Shown here one piece after another: positions 43,301 through 51,593 of a stretch of DNA of 64,000 nucleotides. A program made the translations under genes and the position numbers. Every line of letters begins with the position of its first letter. Position 1 is the first letter of the stretch. This stretch comes from Pokkaliibacter sp. MBI-7. Lineage in GTDB: Bacteria; Pseudomonadota; Gammaproteobacteria; Pseudomonadales; Balneatricaceae. Below the pieces are notes generated by a model. That model did not search any database and had not been told where the DNA came from. It saw nothing but the letters and a program-made list of their open reading frames with translations. Location: the NCBI RefSeq assembly GCF_029846635.1, contig NZ_JARVTG010000001.1, positions 2,547,001 through 2,611,000 of the forward strand. The letters are read 5' to 3'.

Positions 43301-43343
43301 ACCCGGAACGTGACCATGCTCTCAGCGTGAACACGTTCCGGGT
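43301..43343. other. 12-bp inverted repeat
   Basis: ACCCGGAACGTG (43301-43312) pairs perfectly with CACGTTCCGGGT (43332-43343), with a 19-nt spacer. It lies between the start of the hydrolase gene and the end of the PAS-GGDEF-EAL gene, both leftward. Without a T run it may be an operator or an mRNA 3' hairpin. Confidence 0.55.
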
Positions 43344-43400
43344 GAATACAGCTTATGCCTGACAAGGGTAGCTCAGTGGGTCTGGGCTGCCAGCCGGTTT

Positions 43401-45944
43401 TCAGCCATGACGGACAGCGGCTGCCCGCCACTGCTGCAGCCATTGCTGCAGTTCTGCTGCAGGTACCGGGCGGGAGAACAGATAGCCCTGCCCGACCTGA
43501 TAGCCCTGCTGGCGCAGAATCTGCTGCTGGCCTTCTTCCTCGATCCCTTCTGCCACCACGATCAGGCGCAGGCTCTCGCCGATACGCATGACGGCCTCAC
43601 TGAGGGCGCGGGCGGTGGCATCGCTTTCCAGATCACTGACAAAGCTGCGATCAAGCTTCAGCTCATGAATGGGCAGACGGCGCAGGTAGCTGAGGCTGGA
43701 ATAGCCGGTGCCAAAGTCATCCATGGCCAGATTGACCCCCTGCGAGTGAATGGCATCAAGGGTGGTCAGGGTGCTCGGGTGGGTATCCATCAGCACGCTT
43801 TCGGTGATTTCCAGCGTCAGGTCCTGGGGCTGCAGCTGGTGGTGCTGGAGGGTATGGGCGATCTGCTGAGGCAAGTCCAGATTGTGGAAATCGGACGGTG
43901 ACAGGTTGACCGAGACCGCCGGTATCTGCAGCCCCTGCCGGCGCCAGGCAGCCAGTTGCCGGCAGGCTTCCTGCACCGCCCAGTGGCCGAGCTGGCCGAT
44001 CAGGCCGCACTCTTCCGCCAGCGGAATAAAGCGGGTGGGGGGAATGCTGCCAAACTCGGGGTGCTGCCAGCGTGCCAGCGCCTCAACGCCATACAGGCTG
44101 CCATCGGCCAGATTGATCTGGGGCTGGTAATGCAGTTGCAGGCCACCGTTGTCGAGGGCATCGCGCAGGGCATTTTCCAGCGCCATACGCTGCTGCGCCT
44201 GCTCGTTCAGCTGGTGGCTGAAATAGCTGACGTGGCCCCGGCCCATGCTCTTGGCCTGATACATGGCCATGTCGGCACGATGGATCAGGCTTTCCATATC
44301 ATGGCCATCATTGGGGAACAGGCTGATGCCAATGCTGGCCGAGGGGATCAGTGTGGTGCTGCCGATGCTGAACGGCTGGCTGATGCGGCTCTTCAGCTGC
44401 TCCACCGCTTCCGCCAGTGCCTGAGCGCTGTAGCGCGGCAGGACCATGACAAATTCATCGCCTGACAGCCGGCCGACGATATCGACATGGCGCAGGTTTT
44501 CTGTCAGCCGCTGAGCAATCACCCGCAGCAGCTCATCACCAGCAGGGTGGCCGAGGGAGTCGTTGACCTGCTTGAAGCGATCCAGATCAATAAACAGCAC
44601 GGCAATGCTGTCGCCATGATGCTCAGCCGTGGTCAGCGCCTGATCGGCACGGGCATGCAGCAGGCTGCGGTTGGGCAGTTTGGTCAGGCTGTCATAGAAC
44701 GCCAGCTGGCGAATATGGGCACGGGCTTCCTCGCGCTCCAGCGCCAGTGCGCAGAGGTGGGTACTGACCTCCACCATGCGCTGATGCAGCGGGTTGGGGC
44801 CGCGACACTCACGGTAGTAGAAGGCAAAGGTGCCCAGAATACGGCCACTGCTGGAGCGAATTGGCGTCGACCAGCAGGCTTTCAGGCCGTGGGGCAGTGC
44901 CAGATGTTTGTAGGGTGTCCAGTACGGATGGCTGGCAATATCGGTAACAATCACCGGCTGGCCGATAAAGGCCGCGGTGCCGCAGGAGCCGACTCCTTCG
45001 CCGATGGCCACCCCTTCCAGCGCCTTGTTGTACTCCGCGGGCAGGCTGGGGCCGGCCAGTGGATGCAGCCGTCCCTGCTCATCGACACGCAGGATGGAGG
45101 CAATGACTTCCGGCGCCAGATGCTCCACTTCACGGCAGACGGTATTCATCACCGTCTCCAGCGGTTCTTCGCGGACCATGGCCGACAGCACACGGTTCTG
45201 CAGCAGTTCATGCATCTTCGACTGGGTGATGTCGGTCAGCACGGACAGGGTATTGAGCAGCTGGCCTTGTTCATCCAGCACCGGATTGGTGGTGACGCTG
45301 CACCAGATGCGCCGGCCATCACGGGTATAGATCAGCTCTTCGGCGTGAAACGGCTGGCCTTTGGCCAGCTGATCATGCAGGGCATCGACCTGCTCCTGTT
45401 CGGCATAGGGGGCAATGATGGAGGTGGGGATGGCTCCGAGCATCTGGTTGCTGCTGTAACCGAACATCTGGCTGAAACCATCATTGATGTACAGGGTGCG
45501 CCAGCGGCCGTCAGTGATGATGATGGCGTTGTCGGTGCGGTCGGTCACCATCGACAGCAGCTGCAGGTGCTGGTCATTGTCGTAACCCTGCACGGTGGCT
45601 GCCTGGCGCAGATGGCTGTCGAGCGGCGTGATAAAGACGGTAAAGATCGTCTGGCTGTCCTGCACGGCGCGGCTGACGCGGATACGCCCGCGGCGTACGA
45701 TGCCGGCTATGTTGAGGCTGATGTCCCGGGGGGCCGCCGTCAGTTCATCGACCGCAGGCAGACCAGCAGGCCACAGTGCGGCCAGTGGCTGGGCCAGTAC
45801 TGTCTGGCGCGGGCAGTCCCAGAAGCGTTCAGCAGCAGCATTGAAGAGCAGCACCCCATGACCATCGGTGACAATGACCGCGTCACTGAGTTGTTCCAGG
45901 GTACTGACAAATAAGTCCGGCAGTTGTGTGGGCATGACGATCAA
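43401..45944 (-). CDS. PAS-PAS-GAF-GGDEF-EAL c-di-GMP protein
   Basis: Soluble 847-residue sensor for cyclic di-GMP turnover. Order: PAS 1 (about 10-105), PAS 2 (about 130-240, with ITDGRWRTLYINDGFSQMFGYS), GAF (about 255-395), GGDEF (about 405-565) and EAL (about 585-840). The GGDEF motif is SGDEF (GRLSGDEF) with an intact DLDRFKQVND and an RHVD inhibitory site five residues upstream. The EAL domain is canonical (GVEALARWQHP, TLEITESVLMD, DDFGTGYSSL, LDRSFVSDL), so phosphodiesterase activity is likely and cyclase activity less certain. It has no membrane helices, so the signal is cytoplasmic (redox, gas or small ligand). Confidence 0.92.
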   Translation of the reverse strand: MIVMPTQLPDLFVSTLEQLSDAVIVTDGHGVLLFNAAAERFWDCPRQTVLAQPLAALWPAGLPAVDELTAAPRDISLNIAGIVRRGRIRVSRAVQDSQTIFTVFITPLDSHLRQAATVQGYDNDQHLQLLSMVTDRTDNAIIITDGRWRTLYINDGFSQMFGYSSNQMLGAIPTSIIAPYAEQEQVDALHDQLAKGQPFHAEELIYTRDGRRIWCSVTTNPVLDEQGQLLNTLSVLTDITQSKMHELLQNRVLSAMVREEPLETVMNTVCREVEHLAPEVIASILRVDEQGRLHPLAGPSLPAEYNKALEGVAIGEGVGSCGTAAFIGQPVIVTDIASHPYWTPYKHLALPHGLKACWSTPIRSSSGRILGTFAFYYRECRGPNPLHQRMVEVSTHLCALALEREEARAHIRQLAFYDSLTKLPNRSLLHARADQALTTAEHHGDSIAVLFIDLDRFKQVNDSLGHPAGDELLRVIAQRLTENLRHVDIVGRLSGDEFVMVLPRYSAQALAEAVEQLKSRISQPFSIGSTTLIPSASIGISLFPNDGHDMESLIHRADMAMYQAKSMGRGHVSYFSHQLNEQAQQRMALENALRDALDNGGLQLHYQPQINLADGSLYGVEALARWQHPEFGSIPPTRFIPLAEECGLIGQLGHWAVQEACRQLAAWRRQGLQIPAVSVNLSPSDFHNLDLPQQIAHTLQHHQLQPQDLTLEITESVLMDTHPSTLTTLDAIHSQGVNLAMDDFGTGYSSLSYLRRLPIHELKLDRSFVSDLESDATARALSEAVMRIGESLRLIVVAEGIEEEGQQQILRQQGYQVGQGYLFSRPVPAAELQQWLQQWRAAAVRHG

Positions 45945-46075
45945 TCCATGGTTGCCAGAATGGCAGAGGCAAGCTGGCCTCAGTTTAGAACGTTCTTATG
46001 CACTGTGTGGGGTTAATTGGTCTGATGTTGCCACCCGTCACACCAAATTCTGTCCGCAGACCATCGTGAACCTGT

Positions 46076-46972
46076 TTACTGCCACAGAGGCTCTGCTGCC
46101 ATTCGGGTCAGCAGAAAGTCGAGAAAACTGCGTAGCAGCGGCGTCATCTGGCGGCGGTGGCTATAGACCCCGTAGATACTCATGGTCATTGGTGCCCAGT
46201 CCGGCAGCAGGCGAATCAGCTGGCCACTGGCCAGCAGCTGATGAACGGAGTACAGCGGTTGCAGGCTGATGCCCTTGCCCTTGAGGGTAGCCTGCAGCAG
46301 CAGATTGGCGTCGTTGGCGCTGAGATGACCGCTGACCGCTACACTGGCGGGCCCCTGCTCGCTGGCAAACTGCCACAGACTCTTGCCGACGTAGCTGTGG
46401 GTCAGGCAGTTGTGACTGGCCAGATCCTCCACCCGTTGCGGCAGCGGATGTTGCTGCAGATAGTCGGGGCTGGCGCAGATCACCGAGTGACAGGTACCCA
46501 GACGTCGCGCTATCAGATTGGGGTCGAGTTCATTGGTGATGCGCAGGGCCAGATCAATCCGCTCTTCCACCAGATTGACAGTTTTGTCCAGCTGCAGGAT
46601 GTCGATGGCGGTGCCCGGCCAGCGGGCCAGATACTCGCTGGCGGCATCGCATAGCAGCGCGGCGGCCAGCGAGTAGCTGCAGGTAATGCGCAGCAGCCCT
46701 TTCGGTGCCTGCTGCTGACGGGCACCGATGTCACCCAGCTCCTGCTCCAGCGCCAGCATATCCCGCGCCCGCTGTAATGCCTGTTCTCCTGCGTCGGTGA
46801 GACTTTGCCGGCGGGTCGTGCGCTGCAGCAGGCGTGAACCCATCCAGTGTTCCAGCTCGGCCAGATAGCGTGAGGCCATGGCCCGCGACATATCCATGCG
46901 CTCGGCGCCGGCAGTGAGGCTGCCCTGCTCCACCACGGCAACAAAAACCTGCAGTGCGGTCAGTCGGTCCAT
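46076..46972 (-). CDS. LysR-family transcriptional regulator
   Basis: DNA-binding regulator of 298 residues. The N-terminal winged helix (about 3-60: LTALQVFVAVVEQGSLTAGAERMDMSR) and the periplasmic-binding-like effector domain (about 90-295) match the LTTR family, of the subgroup with RMDMSRAMASRYLAELE. It is divergent from the MBL-fold gene, with 124 bp between the start codons and a palindromic site in the gap, which suggests it controls itself and that gene. The effector is unknown. Confidence 0.92.
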   Translation of the reverse strand: MDRLTALQVFVAVVEQGSLTAGAERMDMSRAMASRYLAELEHWMGSRLLQRTTRRQSLTDAGEQALQRARDMLALEQELGDIGARQQQAPKGLLRITCSYSLAAALLCDAASEYLARWPGTAIDILQLDKTVNLVEERIDLALRITNELDPNLIARRLGTCHSVICASPDYLQQHPLPQRVEDLASHNCLTHSYVGKSLWQFASEQGPASVAVSGHLSANDANLLLQATLKGKGISLQPLYSVHQLLASGQLIRLLPDWAPMTMSIYGVYSHRRQMTPLLRSFLDFLLTRMAAEPLWQ

Positions 46973-46990
46973 AGGATTCTGATATCCGAT

Positions 46991-47040
46991 TTGCTCTGTA
47001 ATCGAGCAAGTTTAGTCAAAGTTATGCGGTATTTGCTCGA
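46991..47040. promoter_or_regulatory. LysR-type operator between divergent genes
   Basis: TTGCTC (46991-46996) and GAGCAA (47004-47009) form a 6-bp inverted repeat with 7-nt spacing, which includes a T-N11-A core. A third half-site TTGCTCGA is at 47033-47040. Recognition- and activation-site pairs spaced like this are usual for LysR regulators. Confidence 0.6.
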
Positions 47041-47096
47041 TCAGTTGATCAATAGACTGGTGCACATCGATCTCACCTACCTGTTGGAGTTCTGTT

Positions 47097-47969
47097 ATGC
47101 AGCCGTCCGTGTCCCGGTGTTTCCTTCCTTCTGTCGCGCTGAGTGGCGTATTACTGGCCTCCGCAGCGACGGCCGCCCCCTTGCAGGTGCAGGTTTACAA
47201 TCCCGCTGACAAGGGCATCTTCCCGGTCAGCTCGGAGCTGGTCAGTGGTGAACATGAAGCCATTCTGGTGGATGCTCAGTTCGGCGTGGCCGACGGCGAG
47301 GCGCTGGTGCAGATGATCAAAGCCAGTGGCAAGCAGCTGAAGCTGATCTATATCAGCGGTGGCGATCCGGACTATTACTTTGGTCTGCAACCGCTGGTCG
47401 AGGCCTTTCCCGGTGTGAAAGTGGTGGCCAGTCAGCGGGTGGTGGAGCATATCGAGAAAACCAAGGATGCCAAACTGGGTTACTGGGGGCCGATCCTCGG
47501 CGCGCAGGCACCGAACCGTCTGACCGTGCCTGAGGTGCTGAACGCCACCACCCTGACGGTGGATGGGGAAGTGCTGGAAGTGAAGGAGATCAATACCGCC
47601 AATGCCTACCTGTGGGCGCCATCGATCAGGACGGTGCTGGGTGGGGTGCTGGTCACCGCCGGGCAGCACGTGTGGATGGCTGACAGCCAGACCCCCGCGG
47701 TGCGGCAGGCCTGGGTGGAGGCGCTGGATGGCATGCTGGCGTTAAAGCCGCAGCGCGTCATCCCCGGCCATTTCTATGGCGCTGAGCCGGCAGGCACGGC
47801 GGCTGTCAGCTTTACCCGCGACTATGTGCTGCATTATGAGGCGTTGCTCGGGCAAACCTCCGGTTCGGCACAGCTGATCGATCAGCTGAAGCAGGACTAC
47901 CCGCAGTTGCCAGCCGATGATGGTCTGGTGATTGGCGCCAAGGTCAATAAGGGCGAGATGAAGTGGTAA
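47097..47969 (+). CDS. Exported MBL-fold protein with degenerate zinc motif
   Basis: Predicted periplasmic protein of 290 residues; the signal peptide (about 1-26) ends AATAA. The body follows the metallo-beta-lactamase fold: SSELVSGEHEAILVDAQFG, LKLIYISGGDPDYYFGL and VIPGHFYG. The usual HxHxDH zinc motif reads SGGDPDY, so only the two Asp remain, while the later His in IPGHF is kept. Activity on a dinuclear zinc site is therefore doubtful. An alternative is a binding protein or an enzyme with one metal. It is divergent from the LysR gene. Confidence 0.8.
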   Translation: MQPSVSRCFLPSVALSGVLLASAATAAPLQVQVYNPADKGIFPVSSELVSGEHEAILVDAQFGVADGEALVQMIKASGKQLKLIYISGGDPDYYFGLQPLVEAFPGVKVVASQRVVEHIEKTKDAKLGYWGPILGAQAPNRLTVPEVLNATTLTVDGEVLEVKEINTANAYLWAPSIRTVLGGVLVTAGQHVWMADSQTPAVRQAWVEALDGMLALKPQRVIPGHFYGAEPAGTAAVSFTRDYVLHYEALLGQTSGSAQLIDQLKQDYPQLPADDGLVIGAKVNKGEMKW

Positions 47970-48062
47970 GTCCTTGCTTACCTAAACAGTCAGGGGGCTC
48001 AGGCTCAGTGCCGTGCCCCCTGCTGTTTGGGAGCGTGTTGTGAAGCAGACCGACCCGGGCCG

Positions 48063-48635
48063 TCAGGCCTGGGCTGGTTCACTGAATGGCAGCGGATGGT
48101 CGCCCTGCGGGCGCATGGAGAAAACGTTCAGGGTCATGGCGACCAGAGCGTAATAGCCGAATATACCGACCAGTTCTACCAGCGCGGGCTCGCCGAAGGT
48201 CGCCACGCCCTGCTGGTACAGGGCGTCGCTGACCCGACGGGTATCGTACAGTTGCTGGCCGATGGCATAGATCAGCGCTTCTTCCGCATCGCTGAACACG
48301 GGGGGCTGTCCCTGCCGCAGGGCATCCACCACCTCGGCAGAGAGACCGGCCTTGAGGGCAATGGGCTCATGGATCAGCCATTCGGCCTGTGACTGCCAGC
48401 GGCTGGCCGTCAGCAGGATGGCCAGCTCCGACAGACGGGTCGACAGCCGGGTATGGTAGCGACAGAACGCGCCCAGCTGCTGGGCGGGCTGGGCCAGTCC
48501 GGGGCTGTGAATCCATGCGAGGAACGGACCATCCAGATTGCCACGGGGGCCGGACAGAATATCCTGCAGTACCTGTTGCTGAGCCGGGCTCAGCTGCTCA
48601 TCGGCAATCGGGGTAAGACGGGATTGCATACTCAT
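48063..48635 (-). CDS. Carboxymuconolactone decarboxylase-family protein
   Basis: Helical AhpD-like protein of 190 residues. The family core is visible (RLSELAILLTASRWQSQAEWLIHEPIALKAGLS, about 85-120), with Glu and His in the AEWLIHEPIA segment. The CxxC pair of true AhpD peroxidase partners is absent, so it resembles the 4-carboxymuconolactone decarboxylase branch, whose members are often of unknown function. ATG 48635 has GGAGAA upstream. It lies 20 bp downstream of the class III aminotransferase on the same strand, so the two are probably co-transcribed. Confidence 0.85.
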   Translation of the reverse strand: MSMQSRLTPIADEQLSPAQQQVLQDILSGPRGNLDGPFLAWIHSPGLAQPAQQLGAFCRYHTRLSTRLSELAILLTASRWQSQAEWLIHEPIALKAGLSAEVVDALRQGQPPVFSDAEEALIYAIGQQLYDTRRVSDALYQQGVATFGEPALVELVGIFGYYALVAMTLNVFSMRPQGDHPLPFSEPAQA

Positions 48636-48655
48636 GGGGTCTGTTCTCCAGTCGC

Positions 48656-49990
48656 TTATCGAGGCAGATCGGCGAAAACCTGATCACAGGCCCGCGCCAG
48701 TTTGTCGACCAGCTCATCCAGCTGGCTGTCCTGCAGAATAAAGGGCGGTGCCAGCAGAATGTGGTCACCCACTCGACCATCTACCGTGCCGCCCATGGGG
48801 TAGCACATCAGGCCATTGGCCATCGCCGCTTTCTTCAGTTTGGCGTTAATTTTCAGGCTGGGGTCAAAGGCGGCCTTACTGGCGCGGTCCTGCACGATTT
48901 CCAGCCCCTGGAACAGGCCACGGCCGCGAATATCACCGATAAAGGGGTGCTCGGCAAAACGCTGACGCAGTCGTGCCATCAGGCTGTCACCCAGCTGGCG
49001 CACCTGTGGCAGCAGGTTGCGCTGCTCGATCTGCTGCTGCACCGCCAGTGCCGTCGCGCAGGCGGTGGCGTGGCCAATATAGGTGTGGCCGTGCTGGAAG
49101 AAGCCGCTGCCACTGGCAATGGCCTGATAGATCTGTTTGCTGACCAGCGTGGCGCCAATTGGCTGATAACCGGCACCCAGCCCCTTGGCAATGGTGATCA
49201 GGTCGGCACTGATGACTTCCTGCTCGGCGGCAAACAGGCTGCCGGTGCGTCCCATGCCGCACATCACCTCGTCCAGAATCAGCAGTACGCCATAGCGGTC
49301 GCACACCTCGCGGATGCCTTTGAAGTAACCGGGCAGCGCCGTTACCGCGCCGAGGGTCGCACCGACCACTGGCTCCGCGACGAAGGCCATCACCTGATCC
49401 GCACCCAGACGCAGAATCTCGTCTTCCAGCTCGCGCACCAGACGGGTGACAAAGTCCCCCTCGCTTTCTCCGGGCTGCTGTTCGCGGTAGGCATAGCAGG
49501 GGCTGACATGGCTGACATTCATCAGGATCGGCTCGAACTGCTGCCGGCGCCAGGCATTGCCGCCGGTCGCCAGTGCGCCGAGGGTGTTGCCGTGATAGCT
49601 CTGACGCCGGGCGATCAGATGACGACGCTGTGGCTGGCCGATCTCGACAAAATACTGCCGCGCCAGTTTCAGCGCGGCTTCCACTGCTTCCGAGCCCCCT
49701 GACACGAAATACACCGACTCCATGCCGGCCGGTGCACGTTCAATCAGGAAATCTGCCAGTTGTTCCATCGGCTCGGTGGTGAAAAACGAAGTATGGGCAT
49801 AGGCCAGCTGGCTGACCTGCTGCTGCACGGCGGCAATCACCGCCGCATCGCTGTGGCCGAGGCAGGACACTGCCGCACCGCCACTGGCGTCCAGATAACG
49901 CTTGCCCTGCTGGTCGATGATGTAGGCGCCGTCGCCACGGACGGCGACGGGATAGGTGTGCTGCAGATGACGATGGAAAACATGACTCAT
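48656..49990 (-). CDS. Class III (omega) aminotransferase
   Basis: PLP-dependent enzyme of 444 residues, fold type I. Visible motifs: YLDASGGAAVSCLGH near the N-terminus, FVSGGSEAVEAALKLARQYF, SYHGNTLGAL, LILDEVMCGMGRTG with the PLP-pyridine Asp, and the Schiff-base Lys in ITIAKGLGAGYQPIGATLVS (about residue 272). Relatives convert omega-amino acids, diamines or beta-alanine to aldehydes; this one is of the YokM/BioA-like type without a clear substrate. It precedes the CMD-family gene and is divergent from the TAXI-TRAP transporter, whose solute might be its substrate. Confidence 0.9.
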   Translation of the reverse strand: MSHVFHRHLQHTYPVAVRGDGAYIIDQQGKRYLDASGGAAVSCLGHSDAAVIAAVQQQVSQLAYAHTSFFTTEPMEQLADFLIERAPAGMESVYFVSGGSEAVEAALKLARQYFVEIGQPQRRHLIARRQSYHGNTLGALATGGNAWRRQQFEPILMNVSHVSPCYAYREQQPGESEGDFVTRLVRELEDEILRLGADQVMAFVAEPVVGATLGAVTALPGYFKGIREVCDRYGVLLILDEVMCGMGRTGSLFAAEQEVISADLITIAKGLGAGYQPIGATLVSKQIYQAIASGSGFFQHGHTYIGHATACATALAVQQQIEQRNLLPQVRQLGDSLMARLRQRFAEHPFIGDIRGRGLFQGLEIVQDRASKAAFDPSLKINAKLKKAAMANGLMCYPMGGTVDGRVGDHILLAPPFILQDSQLDELVDKLARACDQVFADLPR

Positions 49991-50500
49991 GGCGCTGACC
50001 TGTGTTGTTGGGCATGTGGGGAGAGGCTGGCACTGAGATCGTGAAAACGTTCTGAGGTCGGTCTGACCGTCGTCGTGTGGTTTCAGTCACTGTCGTAGCA
50101 AATATTAATGGCAAAAATATTTGCGTCTTACAGATGTGAACTGAAACCAGTAATGACGTGGTGTCTGGCCAGATCGCCGGGTGCCATGGCAAAACGAAGT
50201 GCAAATCCCTGCTGGATTTTAAAATGATTTTGTGCAAAAAATAAATGCAAATAAATTAAAAGCAAAAAATAAATGCATTTTTGTTGTCCCTAATAAAAGC
50301 AGTGAAATACTTCAAATCGAAGTCAATAAAGCAGTTTTTCTAATGGTTTTGCCCTATGCAAACCAGAAGATCATTGGTACTGTGCTGGCCGGTTTATTCG
50401 GACCGGCAGGAACTGAAAAAAGGAATTGGCCACTCAGGCGCTCCGACAGGAGTCCCCTTTGGCGGCTTTCCTGTCACTATCAGCTCGAAGAGGAATAACA
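49991..50500. promoter_or_regulatory. AT-rich divergent control region with repeats
   Basis: About 510 bases between the aminotransferase and the TAXI gene; 50090-50360 is strikingly AT-rich compared with the surroundings. A perfect inverted repeat GCAAATATT (50098-50106) and AATATTTGC (50116-50124) has 9-nt spacing. A 16-bp direct repeat GCAAAAAATAAATGCA occurs at 50234-50249 and 50262-50277 (28-bp period). These are candidate operators for the RpiR regulator encoded after the transporter, or for H-NS-like or IHF binding. A short open frame (50232-50498) is not called. Confidence 0.6.
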
Positions 50501-51478
50501 ATGAAGCACCCGATTTCCACCGCGATTGCCCTGACCGCCTCCCTGCTGGGAAGCGCCCTGGTCAGCACTCAGGCGCGTGCCGAAGAGCACTTCATCAACA
50601 TCGGTACCGGCGGCCAGACCGGCGTCTACTACGTTGTTGGCCAGTCCATCTGCCGTATGCTCAATCAGGGCACCACCAGCCACGGCATTCACTGTAATGC
50701 CCCTTCTACCGGTGGTTCCGTTGCCAACGTGAATGGCCTGAAAGGCAAGTCGCTGGACATGGGCGTCGTACAGTCTGACGTGCAGTACAACGCATTCCAC
50801 GGCACCGGCAAATTTGCCGATCAGGGCGCTGATGAGCACCTGCGTGCCCTGTTCTCCATGCATGCCGAGCCGCTGACCGTGGTTGCCCGTGCTGATGCTG
50901 GCATCAACACCCTGGCTGACCTGAAAGGCAAGCGCGTCAACATCGGTAACCCCGGTTCTGGCCAGCGTGCCACCATGGAAGCCGTGATGGGCGCTGAAGG
51001 CTGGACCAAGGAGTCGTTCTCTCTGGCTTCTGAGCTGGATGCCAACGAGCAGTCCTCTGCCCTGAGCGACAACAACATCGACGCCATGGTGTATGTGGTT
51101 GGTCACCCCAACGGTTCCATCCAGGAAGCCACTACCACCACCGAAGCCAAGCTGATTCCGGTGGAAGGCGCTGAAATCGATGCGCTGGTAGCCAAGTTCC
51201 CCTACTACGCCAAAGCCGTGATCCCCGGTGGTCTGTACCGCGGTAACGATCAGGACGTGAACACCTTCGGTGTGCGCGCCACGGTCATGACCACCGATGC
51301 TGAAGACGAAGAAGTGGTTTACCAGACCGTGAAATCGATCTTTGAAAACTTCAGCCGCTTCAAGCGTCTGCACCCTGCGTTCGCTAACCTGAACGAGAAG
51401 GACATGGTCAGCCAGGGGCTGTCCGTTCCTCTGCACCCCGGTGCTGCGCGTTATTACAAGGAGCGCGGCTGGCTGTAA
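50501..51478 (+). CDS. TAXI-family TRAP solute-binding protein
   Basis: Periplasmic receptor of a tripartite ATP-independent transporter, 325 residues. The signal peptide (about 1-27, ending STQARA) is followed by the TAXI hallmark INIGTGGQTGVYYVVGQSICRML, then APSTGGSVANVNGLKGK, DMGVVQSDVQYNAFHG and KRVNIGNPGSGQRATMEAV. The usual C-terminal LHPGAARYYKERGWL is present. ATG 50501 has AGAGGAA upstream. The fused permease follows. TAXI receptors take dicarboxylates, amino acids or phosphonates; the ligand here is not known. Confidence 0.95.
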   Translation: MKHPISTAIALTASLLGSALVSTQARAEEHFINIGTGGQTGVYYVVGQSICRMLNQGTTSHGIHCNAPSTGGSVANVNGLKGKSLDMGVVQSDVQYNAFHGTGKFADQGADEHLRALFSMHAEPLTVVARADAGINTLADLKGKRVNIGNPGSGQRATMEAVMGAEGWTKESFSLASELDANEQSSALSDNNIDAMVYVVGHPNGSIQEATTTTEAKLIPVEGAEIDALVAKFPYYAKAVIPGGLYRGNDQDVNTFGVRATVMTTDAEDEEVVYQTVKSIFENFSRFKRLHPAFANLNEKDMVSQGLSVPLHPGAARYYKERGWL

Positions 51479-51593
51479 TGCCTGCCGCCGGTCTGTCATC
51501 TGGCAGACCGGCCGTCAGCCACCAGCGTAAAACGGGCAGCCTGCAAGGCTGCCCTTGTCGTTTCTTGCGTTCCTGCTTGTTCGGACTCTGCCT

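Noticed and set aside
44487..45914. 475-codon plus-strand frame inside the PAS-GAF-GGDEF-EAL gene
   Set aside because: The minus-strand protein has clear domains over the whole length, while the plus-strand frame has none.
50232..50498. 88-codon frame in the AT-rich region before the TAXI gene
   Set aside because: Its start lies in the direct repeats, it runs across the TAXI ribosome site, and the sequence looks non-coding.
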